64,000 nt of DNA from a virus, in IMG/VR virus record IMGVR_UViG_3300036820_000011, positions 1 to 64,000 of that record; one strand, 5' to 3'. Position numbers and translations under genes: made by a program. The notes below the pieces were generated by a model that saw only the letters and a list, made by a program, of their open reading frames with translations, had not been told where the DNA came from and searched no databases. Positions within the stretch are counted from its first letter, which is position 1; each line of letters opens with the position of its first letter. Positions 55,130-62,365 of this stretch are shown here, in pieces.

Positions 55130-55734
55130 GCCGGACCCTCCTCGATCTCGCCGACCACTTCGCCGTCCACCACGCCCGACAGCTTGACCTGCGCCGCCTC
55201 CAGCGCCTTCATCCGCAGCGCAGGCGACAGTCCGGCGGCATCGAACCCGGCCAGGATCGCCTCGACCACGATGGTCGACTCCAGGTCGGTCCGCTGCGCG
55301 AAGGCGATCTCCAGCTTCTCGTTGGCGTCCAGGCCGTGCAGCCGGGCGTACTGCCGGGAGATCGTCAGCAGCCGGTCCATGGCCTTGAGCGCGGGTTCGT
55401 CGTCCACCAGCGGATTGCCGTCCAGGCCGGTGACGACCTTGCCGCCCTGGACCACGTAGTGCGGCCTGGTCATGATCGCATAGGCCCGCCGCCGGTAGCT
55501 GTCGTACCGCTCGTCCTCCATCTGGATCAGGTCTTCGAGACTGGCGTCGATCTCCCGCCGGGACTGCTTGAGTGCGGCCTGCACGTCCTTCCAGACGGCC
55601 GACTTGGCACCGTGGTAGTCGTCGTACATCTGATCGGCGATCTGCTGCCAGGTCATGCCGGTGTTCTTGAGCTGGATCGCCTTGGACCGGCGCGCGGCGT
55701 CCTCGGCCGCGTCGCCCATCGGTACACGCCCCAC
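55126..55734 (-). CDS. terS: Terminase small subunit
   Basis: A 202-residue protein with a helix-turn-helix at the N-terminus (NTGMTWQQIADQMYDDYHGA), a central oligomerisation helix region and an acidic tail (VVGEIEEGPA). GTG 55734 is chosen because GGAGGT lies 7 bases before it. It recognises packaging sites and recruits the large subunit. First gene of the virion operon. Confidence 0.75.
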   Translation of the reverse strand: MGRVPMGDAAEDAARRSKAIQLKNTGMTWQQIADQMYDDYHGAKSAVWKDVQAALKQSRREIDASLEDLIQMEDERYDSYRRRAYAIMTRPHYVVQGGKVVTGLDGNPLVDDEPALKAMDRLLTISRQYARLHGLDANEKLEIAFAQRTDLESTIVVEAILAGFDAAGLSPALRMKALEAAQVKLSGVVDGEVVGEIEEGPA

Positions 55735-55758
55735 GGCAACCACCTCCAGGTCAGGACT

Positions 55759-55776
55759 GTCCCTAGACTAAGGGAC
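55759..55776. promoter_or_regulatory. Inverted repeat in the divergent intergenic region
   Basis: GTCCCT and AGGGAC flank AGACTA between the divergent terS and GH25 genes. TAGACT and TAGTCT inside could serve as -10 sites for either direction, but no convincing -35 is seen. Confidence 0.45.
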
Positions 55777-55808
55777 GGGAACCACCGCACCAGCCCGAGG
55801 GGGCGTAC

Positions 55809-56762
55809 GTGACAGGAATCTACGGTCAGGACTGGTCAGCCTACTCACCCGGTCAGCCGGGCACGGCCGGTCTGGCGTTCGCGTTCGTCAAGGCCACTGA
55901 GGGTGTCGGCTGGATCAACCCGCTCTACACCGAGCAGAAGGCGCACGCCGAAGCCGCCGGGCTGATCACCGGGTCCTACCACTACCCGCACATGGCGAAC
56001 AGCGCCGTGGCAGAGGCCGAGTACTTCCTGGCGCACGCCGACACCTCGCCCGGGCAGTTCCTCTGGCTGGACTGGGAGGGCAACGGTCAGGGCGAGGCCA
56101 GCTACGGGCTTTCGAACGCCGAACTGGAGTCGTTCAAGAACAACTTCCTGGCCTACGTCAAGGCCCGGTTCCCGCTCACCGTGGTCGGGGTCTACTGCGA
56201 CAAGGACTTCTGGCTCAACATCGACACCACGTCCTACTGCCAGGACGCGCTGTGGATCGCCACCGCCGGACTGCCCGCAGGCGAGCCCGGGATCTCCTAC
56301 CCGTACCTGATCCACCAGTACGGCACCGGAAGTGGTGTCGATCTGGACTTCTGTCCGCTGCCCGACAAGGCGACCCTCGCCCAGTGGGTCGTCAACACCA
56401 TCGGAGGAACCGTGTCCACTCCCGCAGAGATCGCCACTGCCACCGTCAACCTGATGAACACCGACCGGGACACGCTGGCGTTCGCCGGGCTGTACTGGCT
56501 CCGGCTCGGTCTCGACCCGGCCACCGTGTTCACCCCGAGCCAGCTGGCGCTGCCCGTCGGTCAGCAGGCGTCCCTGCTCCAGGTCCTGGTGCTCGACCAG
56601 ATCGATACCATCTCCGCGCTGACCGACAAGGTCGACGCACTGGCTGCCGCCGTGGCCGCAGCGGGCACCCTGTCCGACGCCCAGGCCCAGCTCGCCGGGA
56701 CGGCGGGCGCGACCGCCGCGCTGGCGATCCTGGGCAAGGATCTCGAAGGCCCGGCCAGCTGA
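55809..56762 (+). CDS. GH25-type endolysin
   Basis: A 317-residue protein. MTGIYGQDWSAY has the first catalytic Asp (D8), LWLDWEG the DxE pair (D88, E90), and YHYPHMAN and GVYCDKDFW follow, all as in GH25 muramidases. The last 110 residues are helical and may bind the wall. No signal peptide, so it needs a holin. Two strong hairpins follow its stop. GTG 55809 follows GAGGGGGCG. Confidence 0.85.
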   Translation: MTGIYGQDWSAYSPGQPGTAGLAFAFVKATEGVGWINPLYTEQKAHAEAAGLITGSYHYPHMANSAVAEAEYFLAHADTSPGQFLWLDWEGNGQGEASYGLSNAELESFKNNFLAYVKARFPLTVVGVYCDKDFWLNIDTTSYCQDALWIATAGLPAGEPGISYPYLIHQYGTGSGVDLDFCPLPDKATLAQWVVNTIGGTVSTPAEIATATVNLMNTDRDTLAFAGLYWLRLGLDPATVFTPSQLALPVGQQASLLQVLVLDQIDTISALTDKVDALAAAVAAAGTLSDAQAQLAGTAGATAALAILGKDLEGPAS

Positions 56763-56773
56763 TCCCGAACGCA

Positions 56774-56815
56774 CGAGGACCCCGCCGTGAGCGCCATTCT
56801 CCGGCGGGGTCCTCG
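56774..56815. terminator. Bidirectional terminator 1
   Basis: A perfect 14-bp stem: CGAGGACCCCGCCG (56774-56787) with its complement at 56802-56815. It lies between the convergent endolysin and lipoprotein genes. Confidence 0.85.
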
Positions 56816-56833
56816 CGTTGCAGCGTACATGCA

Positions 56834-56873
56834 GAAGCCCCTGCGCCGGTCGCCGCACAGGCGCAGGGGCTTC
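56834..56873. terminator. Bidirectional terminator 2
   Basis: A perfect 14-bp stem: GAAGCCCCTGCGCC (56834-56847) with its complement at 56860-56873. With terminator 1 it insulates the two convergent units. Confidence 0.85.
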
Positions 56874-56907
56874 ACCGTGCTCCGAGGAGCGGGAACGGAC
56901 CACGGGT

Positions 56908-57405
56908 CTAGGGGGAGGCCAGCGCACCGATCTGGGTGGACGCCGACTCCAGTGCAAGGGTTCCGCTGTCCAGCTCGGCGACGGCCTTCGCCAGGTCGGC
57001 GGTGTTCTGCCCCGTGCTGCCCGCTGTGCAGTCCGACGCGGCACTGCCGTAGTCGGACATCGCCGCCGACCAGCTGGCCTGAACAGCGGCATCGGGGACC
57101 GGGCCGTAGGCGACCATACCGGACACGTCGGTGCCGAGCTTCGCGCAGTCGGTGCCCAGCTTGGCGTAGTCCAGGCTGCTCGCATCGTTGCCTGCGGCCG
57201 TCAGGTCGGTCTCCAGCACGCCGACCTGTGCGGACATGCCGCCGGTCCACCAGGCGGCCACCTGCTGCGCGGTGGTCTGGCTGCTGGTCGTCGTGGCCGC
57301 GACCGGACTGGGCACCGGCGCTGGCGCGGACGGCGAGGACGAGCACGCGGCCACGGAGAGCAGACCTGCCGCCAGAGCCAGGGCTGCCTCTACAGCGCGC
57401 CTCAT
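56908..57405 (-). CDS. Phage-encoded lipoprotein
   Basis: A 165-residue protein with a basic start (MRRAVEAALALAAGLLSVAAC) and a lipobox ending in Cys21, so it is probably exported and lipid-anchored outside the membrane. The rest is Ser/Thr/Ala-rich and helical. Phage lipoproteins such as TP-J34 Ltp and T5 Llp block superinfection, but no sequence match is claimed. ATG overlaps the upstream stop. Confidence 0.75.
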   Translation of the reverse strand: MRRAVEAALALAAGLLSVAACSSSPSAPAPVPSPVAATTTSSQTTAQQVAAWWTGGMSAQVGVLETDLTAAGNDASSLDYAKLGTDCAKLGTDVSGMVAYGPVPDAAVQASWSAAMSDYGSAASDCTAGSTGQNTADLAKAVAELDSGTLALESASTQIGALASP

Positions 57406-57635
57406 CCGAGTCCGTCCTGGCAGAACCCGGCGTGCACCACGAACGAGTTCTTGGCCTCCCACAACCTGCGGAGTCCTGCGGTCAGCTCCGGGCCGTCCGG
57501 CGTGTGGTCGATCACGTGCTGCGCCAGATCGCTGCACGGCTTGCTGACCAGTTGCAGGTGCTCCGGCAGGTGCTCATAGGCGAACAGCGGTGCGAAGTGC
57601 ACGGTGGCCGGGTGGCGGCCCTCGACGTCGAGCAC
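57402..57635 (-). CDS. Acb2/Tad1-like hairpin protein
   Basis: A 77-residue helical protein. HFAPLFAYEHLPEHLQLVSK, then PDGPELTAGLRRLWEAKNSF follow the order (YxHLP..LQ...LA...PxGPE..ALRKLLEAK) of small actinophage proteins with an Acb2/Tad1 helical-hairpin domain. Acb2 binds cyclic nucleotides of CBASS and Thoeris and so blocks those defences. Whether this copy binds a nucleotide is unknown. Confidence 0.55.
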   Translation of the reverse strand: MLDVEGRHPATVHFAPLFAYEHLPEHLQLVSKPCSDLAQHVIDHTPDGPELTAGLRRLWEAKNSFVVHAGFCQDGLG

Positions 57636-58576
57636 TACAGCCCCTGGGAGGTCAGGTAGGCACGGACACCGGTGGCCACCTGCTCAGCCGTGACGGTACC
57701 CGGCACCGGCGGCACGGGGACAGGCGGAGGCGTCGGCGCGGGCGGGGTGACCGCCGGGAACGGGTCCCCGGTGATGTCCGTCCAGTCGGCCTCGAAGGTG
57801 GTCAGGTTGACCCCCGCCAGGAACGCGGGATCAGTCAGCATCTCGGGCCACAGGACGACCCACGCCTCCTCGATCTCGTGCTTCCAGAAGGTGTCGGTGA
57901 AGCTCGTCTCCTCGGCCCAGGTGATGAACCGCTCGTCACCGCCCAGCTGTCCGGCACCGGCCGGACCGTAGCCGCCGACCACGACCGAGTGGCCGCCGTC
58001 GACCGGGCTGCCCTTGACGTAGTTCCACGGCTGGCCCTCATCGAACTCGGTCATGTTCGCGTCCAGGACGTTGAGCCCGACCCAGATGCTGCCGAAGATC
58101 GCGATGGCAGCCTGGACCTCGGCCGCGTTGGTGTAGTCAAGACTGGCGTAGCCGAGCGACTTGACACCGTCCGGGCCACCGGTTTTGACCAGGTAGTCGA
58201 GCAGGGTCTGGATGTCCATGCCGTTGTCGTACGAGGACCCGGGGCCGTTGGTGTCGGCGGAGCCGTTCGGGTCGAAGCCGGGGTTCTGGGTCTCGTAGAC
58301 CGCCCAGACCTGGCTGATCGGCGGGTAGTTCTCGACAGCGAGAACGGCGGTGACCAGGCGGCGGACGTTGGCCCAGGTGACTGCCACACAGTCACCGGCG
58401 GTGTCATTGCCCAACATTTGCCACTCTGACAACCTGGAGAGGTAGTCGGCGGCAGCAGGGTGGATGGGCACGACACCTGTGAGGTGCCGACCGAGCTGGA
58501 CGGCGGGCTTGCGCGTCGGAGGCTTGCGACCGTAGCGGCGATCCGGGTGGTCCCGGTGGTGGCGGTTGAGGCTCAT
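57635..58576 (-). CDS. Papain-like cysteine peptidase
   Basis: A 313-residue protein. Cys63 lies in GNDTAGDCVAVTWAN and His196 in VDGGHSVVVGGYG, the papain-fold pair, with ITWAEETSFTD after it as the Asn/Trp region. The first 30 residues are basic; the last 60 are Pro-rich then a helical end. Frequent in actinophages; may cut peptidoglycan crosslinks or process virion proteins. No signal peptide. Confidence 0.7.
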   Translation of the reverse strand: MSLNRHHRDHPDRRYGRKPPTRKPAVQLGRHLTGVVPIHPAAADYLSRLSEWQMLGNDTAGDCVAVTWANVRRLVTAVLAVENYPPISQVWAVYETQNPGFDPNGSADTNGPGSSYDNGMDIQTLLDYLVKTGGPDGVKSLGYASLDYTNAAEVQAAIAIFGSIWVGLNVLDANMTEFDEGQPWNYVKGSPVDGGHSVVVGGYGPAGAGQLGGDERFITWAEETSFTDTFWKHEIEEAWVVLWPEMLTDPAFLAGVNLTTFEADWTDITGDPFPAVTPPAPTPPPVPVPPVPGTVTAEQVATGVRAYLTSQGL

Positions 58577-58739
58577 GCGCGCACTCTACCCGAGCGGCCC
58601 GGACAGACCGCTCCTGGCGTGGACGACCGTGCATCTGCACGTGCAACAACTGGGATATGGGGCCCGGGAATGATCCCTGACAGCCCGGACATCGGGCATC
58701 ATGTGCGCAGTGAACGTACGTACGGGGACGGAGGACGGC

Positions 58740-59063
58740 ATGGGCACCGCAACCGGAGTCCTCCTGCAGTACGGGGCCGTCGGTCTGATCGCCATTCTGG
58801 CGCTGATCGTCGCCAAGATGATGTACGACCGCTGGTGCGACGACAGGGACCAGGAGGTGCAGCGGCTGACCACGACGATCGAGCGCGAGCAGCAGCGGGC
58901 CGACCGGGCTGAGGAACGGGCTGACCGCATTCAGGCAGAACTGGGTAGGCTCAACGAAACGGTACGCAATGACTACGTACACACGCTCAGTGCCGCCAAC
59001 CTGGCCATGGCCGAGTCCAGCCGGGCCGTTGCAGATGCCCTCGCCGCCGTGCGCAGGAGATGA
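58740..59063 (+). CDS. Holin-like membrane/coiled-coil protein
   Basis: A 107-residue protein with one membrane helix (GVLLQYGAVGLIAILALIVA) and a long coiled coil (REQQRADRAEERADRIQAEL). GGAGGA precedes ATG 58740. Together with the next genes it could form a lysis-control set. Confidence 0.65.
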   Translation: MGTATGVLLQYGAVGLIAILALIVAKMMYDRWCDDRDQEVQRLTTTIEREQQRADRAEERADRIQAELGRLNETVRNDYVHTLSAANLAMAESSRAVADALAAVRRR

Positions 59064-59067
59064 CCCC

Positions 59068-59262
59068 ATGGCCAAGCCCAGCCCGGTGGACAGGCTGCTG
59101 GCGGAATCCGAGCGGCTCCGTGAGGAGCTGCGCCGGACCATCGACGGCCTCCGGGAGTTCTCCACCGAGCTGCTGGCCGAGTCCCGGCTGCTGCGGCACG
59201 AGGCGGCACCGCCGAACGTGAGCCTGGTCAAGGACGACGACAAGGGAAGTGATCAGCCGTGA
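59068..59262 (+). CDS. Small coiled-coil protein
   Basis: A 64-residue charged helical protein (DRLLAESERLREELRRTIDG). It starts 4 bases after the previous stop and overlaps the next start as GTGA. Unknown role; possibly pairs with the coiled coils beside it. Confidence 0.6.
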   Translation: MAKPSPVDRLLAESERLREELRRTIDGLREFSTELLAESRLLRHEAAPPNVSLVKDDDKGSDQP

Positions 59263-59732
59263 GCGACGACCCTCCGGCTTCCGCACCCGACCGGCTGGCT
59301 CAGCTGGCCGAACTGGCGTCCGGCCTGATGGGCGAGGTCGAGGAGCTGACCGAGGCCAGCGGCAACCAGTTCGTCTCCCTGGCCGAGCGCTCCGCCGCCA
59401 ACCTGCGGCTGACCCAGCGGGTACGCAGGTTCGCCCGGTGGCTGGCCGTGAGCGTCGCCGTGGACATCGCCCTGTCCGGTGCGCTGGCGTACAGCCTCGC
59501 CCAGGTCAGCGACAACACCCACAAGGTCAACGAGCTGACCCAGCGGCTCAACATCTCCCAGACGGTCACCCGGCAGGACACGCTCTGTCCGCTCTACACC
59601 CTCTTGCTGGCCGGAGACACGGCCGCCAACCGGGCGAAGGCCCCCGACAAGGCTGCGTTCGACCACTCCTACACGGTGATCACTGCTGGGTACAAGGCAC
59701 TCGACTGCACAGCGGTGACCGCCAAGAACTGA
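59259..59732 (+). CDS. Membrane protein of lysis-like cluster
   Basis: A 157-residue protein: helical N-terminus (LAQLAELASGLMGEVEELTE), a central membrane helix (ARWLAVSVAVDIALSGALAY), and a Cys-containing outer part (TLCPLYTLLLAG). Actinophages carry similar proteins in lysis regions. GTG 59259 overlaps the previous stop. Confidence 0.65.
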   Translation: MSDDPPASAPDRLAQLAELASGLMGEVEELTEASGNQFVSLAERSAANLRLTQRVRRFARWLAVSVAVDIALSGALAYSLAQVSDNTHKVNELTQRLNISQTVTRQDTLCPLYTLLLAGDTAANRAKAPDKAAFDHSYTVITAGYKALDCTAVTAKN

Positions 59733-59891
59733 TCAGCCGGACGCCTCGTCCTGGGCCCGGTGCCAGTCGATATGCACCGGGGCCGTGGTGTCCAGGGTCA
59801 GGCAGCCGCAGTCCCGGCAGACCAGGACCGTGGCCCGGTTGTCGGCGGGGCCGATGTCCACGACCGGGTCGAACCTCGGGATACCGGCCAT
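59733..59891 (-). CDS. 52-residue Cys-rich protein
   Basis: MAGIPRFDPVVDIGPADNRA followed by VCRDCGCLTLD and HIDWHRA. Possible zinc site. ATG 59891 overlaps the stop of the PLD gene. It begins next to the stop of the convergent gene on the other strand. Confidence 0.6.
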   Translation of the reverse strand: MAGIPRFDPVVDIGPADNRATVLVCRDCGCLTLDTTAPVHIDWHRAQDEASG

Positions 59892-60451
59892 CAGGAGCGG
59901 GGCACCCGGGTGGCGCTGACCGTCTGGTAGTGGGCCACGACCCAGGCGTGGATGGCGTCGATCCGGGCGGTCGCCTCGGCGGCGACGCCTGCGTCCATGA
60001 TCACAGTCAGCTCGTTGTCCTGCTTGGCCTCGCCGCCCGCCGACCAGTTGGTCGAGCCGCTGACGCGGATCGCCCCGTCGATCACGAACTCCTTGAGATG
60101 GATGATCGCTCCCTTCTCGGACCGGCCGATGGCGATGTCCGAGTTCGGGTACTCTTCGTGCTCCAGGATGCGGCGCTCGGTCGCGCCGCCCGCCTGGCTG
60201 GAGTCCAGTGTCAGGCTCACGGCGATGGCCGGGTTCTGGAGCGCCGCTTCGATCGCGTTCGCCAGTTCGAGGTCATCGAATCCGTACATCGCGATGTCCA
60301 GGCTCACCGTGGCGGAGGAGACCAGCGCCACCAGGGCGGCGTGCACCTGGTCCACCGGGCTGTAGAGCGTGCGCACACCCGGCAGGTCCCAGGTGGCGGG
60401 CAGCGGGACGGCGCGGTACTGGTCGAGCACGGTCAGATCGGTGAAAGTCAC
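59891..60451 (-). CDS. Phospholipase D-fold nuclease, single HKD motif
   Basis: A 186-residue protein. H118-L-K120...D125 (IIHLKEFVIDG) is one HKD motif and VSGSTNWS the usual following GSxN. With only one motif, it should act as a dimer, as do Nuc-type endonucleases. SLDIAMYGFDD near residue 50 is the conserved opening strand. GGAGGCAAGC before GTG 60451 is a good ribosome site. Role may be DNA degradation or exclusion of rival DNA. Confidence 0.8.
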   Translation of the reverse strand: MTFTDLTVLDQYRAVPLPATWDLPGVRTLYSPVDQVHAALVALVSSATVSLDIAMYGFDDLELANAIEAALQNPAIAVSLTLDSSQAGGATERRILEHEEYPNSDIAIGRSEKGAIIHLKEFVIDGAIRVSGSTNWSAGGEAKQDNELTVIMDAGVAAEATARIDAIHAWVVAHYQTVSATRVPRS

Positions 60452-60506
60452 GCTTGCCTCCTGGGCCGGATCGGCAGCAGCCGCCGCCGTGAGGGATGCT
60501 ACCCGC

Positions 60507-61277
60507 ATGACACAATTCGCCGTCCAGCTCCGCAAAGCGCCCCGGTGGCAACGGGCCACCGTGTACGGCCTGGGCAGTCTCGCCCTGGCACCGGTCGTGT
60601 TCATGAGCCGCGTGATCGTCACTGGCAACTTCGCCGGGATGGCCGACGTGGTCGCCGACGTCCTCGGCAGCGGGGCACTGATCGTGTTTCTGGCGATGCT
60701 GACCGTCACCCCGGCCATGACCGTCACCGGGCAGCGCTGGTTCGTCCCGCTCCGCTGGTGGTTCGGGATCATGTTCTTCGCCATCGCGCTGACCGACCTG
60801 GTGATCGCCTCCATCACCACCGGCGGCGACTTCAAGGGCGGCTTCGTCTCCCGGCTCGCCGGGCACACCTTCCTGCTGGTCGGCACCGCGATGGTGCTGC
60901 TCTCCGCCGTGCTCGCCGCCACCGCCTCGCACCGGGCCCAGCGCTGGCTGGGCCGGTACTGGAAGCCGCTGCAGCGGACCACCTACGCGGTCTGGGCCCT
61001 GGTCCTGCTGCACCTGGCCCTGCTGTTCGGTGTCGGACCGGCGAGCAGGTTCACCGAGGCCCTGGCCGCGTCGGTGCCCCTCGCCGTGCTGCGGGTCCCG
61101 GTCGTACGCCGGTGGTGGGAGCACGAGCGCCGCAGAGCGGGCTGGCGCAGCCCGTGGCTGTGGACCGCCGGACTGGTACTGGCGGCCCTGTTCGTCTTCG
61201 GCATGGCGCACCTGGTCGGCGAAGAGGTCAACCGGGGCGTGGACGCCCTGTCGAACACTCCGGACAACCCCGCGTGA
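60507..61277 (+). CDS. MsrQ-like haem membrane protein
   Basis: A 256-residue protein with six or seven hydrophobic helices. RLAGHTFLLVGTAMVLLSAV and RAQRWLGRYWKPLQRTTYAV, then WALVLLHLALL match the order of the ferric-reductase/MsrQ family, with His in both segments as possible haem ligands. MsrQ passes electrons to the periplasmic methionine-sulfoxide reductase MsrP. No MsrP is adjacent, which makes this an odd phage cargo gene. Confidence 0.6.
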   Translation: MTQFAVQLRKAPRWQRATVYGLGSLALAPVVFMSRVIVTGNFAGMADVVADVLGSGALIVFLAMLTVTPAMTVTGQRWFVPLRWWFGIMFFAIALTDLVIASITTGGDFKGGFVSRLAGHTFLLVGTAMVLLSAVLAATASHRAQRWLGRYWKPLQRTTYAVWALVLLHLALLFGVGPASRFTEALAASVPLAVLRVPVVRRWWEHERRRAGWRSPWLWTAGLVLAALFVFGMAHLVGEEVNRGVDALSNTPDNPA

Positions 61278-61534
61278 CGCCCGTACACCACGCCGCGCCG
61301 CGCCGTCCGAAGCCGAGGCACGCGAAGCCGACCCGACGCCAGGTGCTGGCCCGCCGCAGGACGGCCGCAGCCGTGGCCGCAGCCGTCCTGGTCGTCCTGG
61401 GTGCGGGCACCGAGCAGCTGGCCGTCCACGGAGCCCGGTTCTTCGTCACCCGACCGCCGGGAGTGGGCAGCGAACCCGCCGCGCCTACCTCGGCAGGTGC
61501 AGGAACGCTGCGGCCACCGGCCAGTAGTGGCTGA
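61274..61534 (+). CDS. Small single-span membrane protein
   Basis: An 86-residue protein with a basic N-terminus (PRRPKPRHAKPTRRQVLARR), one membrane helix and a Pro/Ala-rich end. GTG 61274 overlaps the upstream stop. Its last 50 bp overlap a gene on the other strand. Confidence 0.55.
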   Translation: MTPVHHAAPRRPKPRHAKPTRRQVLARRRTAAAVAAAVLVVLGAGTEQLAVHGARFFVTRPPGVGSEPAAPTSAGAGTLRPPASSG

Positions 61535-61652
61535 ACCGGTAGCCGACGGCGAAGGCGAGGACGGCGATCAGCATCCCCATCCGGTGGCCACGGTTCTCGA
61601 CCACGAGCACGACCAGGATGGCAGCGAGGATCAGCCAGATGGCGAAGGTCAT
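61485..61652 (-). CDS. 55-residue membrane protein
   Basis: Two hydrophobic helices (MTFAIWLILAAILVVLVVEN, then MLIAVLAFAVGYRF) joined by a basic turn. ATG 61652 overlaps the upstream stop. Resembles small phage membrane proteins of unknown use. Confidence 0.6.
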   Translation of the reverse strand: MTFAIWLILAAILVVLVVENRGHRMGMLIAVLAFAVGYRFSHYWPVAAAFLHLPR

Positions 61653-62347
61653 AGCGGAAGGCAGATCCCTAGAATGCAGACCGGCTTGTGTGTCGGCCGC
61701 TGGGTGGGAGTGCTGGACGGTGCCGACGATACCGGAGCAGCACTGGACGAGGACGGCGCGGGCGGCTCGAACGGTGCCGCACTGGTACTGGTCGGCTCCG
61801 TGGTCGTCGGTGCCACAGTCACCGGAGCGGTGGTCGTCGGCTGCTGGGTCGGCTGCTCTGTGGGCGTAGTGGTCGGCTGCTCCGTGGGCGGCGTGTAGAC
61901 AGGCGCGGACACCGGAGTGGTCGGTACGGTGTCTGTCGGCTCAGCAGGTGTCCCCGCGACCGTGGTCGGTGCGGTCACCGGGGCACTCGTCAGCACCCCC
62001 GCAGCCGATGACTGCACCCGCACGAGCACCGGTACGGAGCTGACCGCGCGACTGGCCGAGGACGCCGACGCCAGGGCGATCGTCATCGCCTCCCCGGCCG
62101 TGAACGGGATCGTGACCGGCTCGGCCGGGACCGTGGCGAACGGCAGGGTGGACGCGGCCGTGGTCGACAGCGGTGCACCGCGCGACTGCAGCGGGGACGG
62201 CTGACCGGCCGCAGCCGGGGGAGGCGTGCTGGACCCCGTGTCCAGCTGGGCGAGGGCGACGCCTCCCCCAGCTGCGGAGAACAGGACGACCAGAGCGAGG
62301 CGGGCACGCCACGGCTCGGGCCGTCGGTGCTGGGCGGTGCTGCGCAT
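61649..62347 (-). CDS. Exported Thr/Pro/Ser-rich protein
   Basis: A 232-residue protein with a basic start, one membrane helix (RLALVVLFSAAGGGVALAQL), an ordered segment (FATVPAEPVTIPFTAGEAMT), then a long Thr/Pro/Ser-rich stalk ending CILGICLPL. A surface-exposed or cell-wall-spanning protein is likely, in line with the secreted lysin next door. Confidence 0.65.
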   Translation of the reverse strand: MRSTAQHRRPEPWRARLALVVLFSAAGGGVALAQLDTGSSTPPPAAAGQPSPLQSRGAPLSTTAASTLPFATVPAEPVTIPFTAGEAMTIALASASSASRAVSSVPVLVRVQSSAAGVLTSAPVTAPTTVAGTPAEPTDTVPTTPVSAPVYTPPTEQPTTTPTEQPTQQPTTTAPVTVAPTTTEPTSTSAAPFEPPAPSSSSAAPVSSAPSSTPTQRPTHKPVCILGICLPL

Positions 62348-62365
62348 GCTGCCACCGTAGCGCCG

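Noticed and set aside
55744-55808. Canonical divergent promoters between terS and the endolysin
   Set aside because: TAGACT-like -10 sites exist but no matching -35 is seen; only the inverted repeat is reported.
59249-61534. 761-codon + strand frame spanning the lysis-like and MsrQ-like genes
   Set aside because: It crosses several well-supported genes on both strands; only its last 86 codons coincide with a plausible gene.
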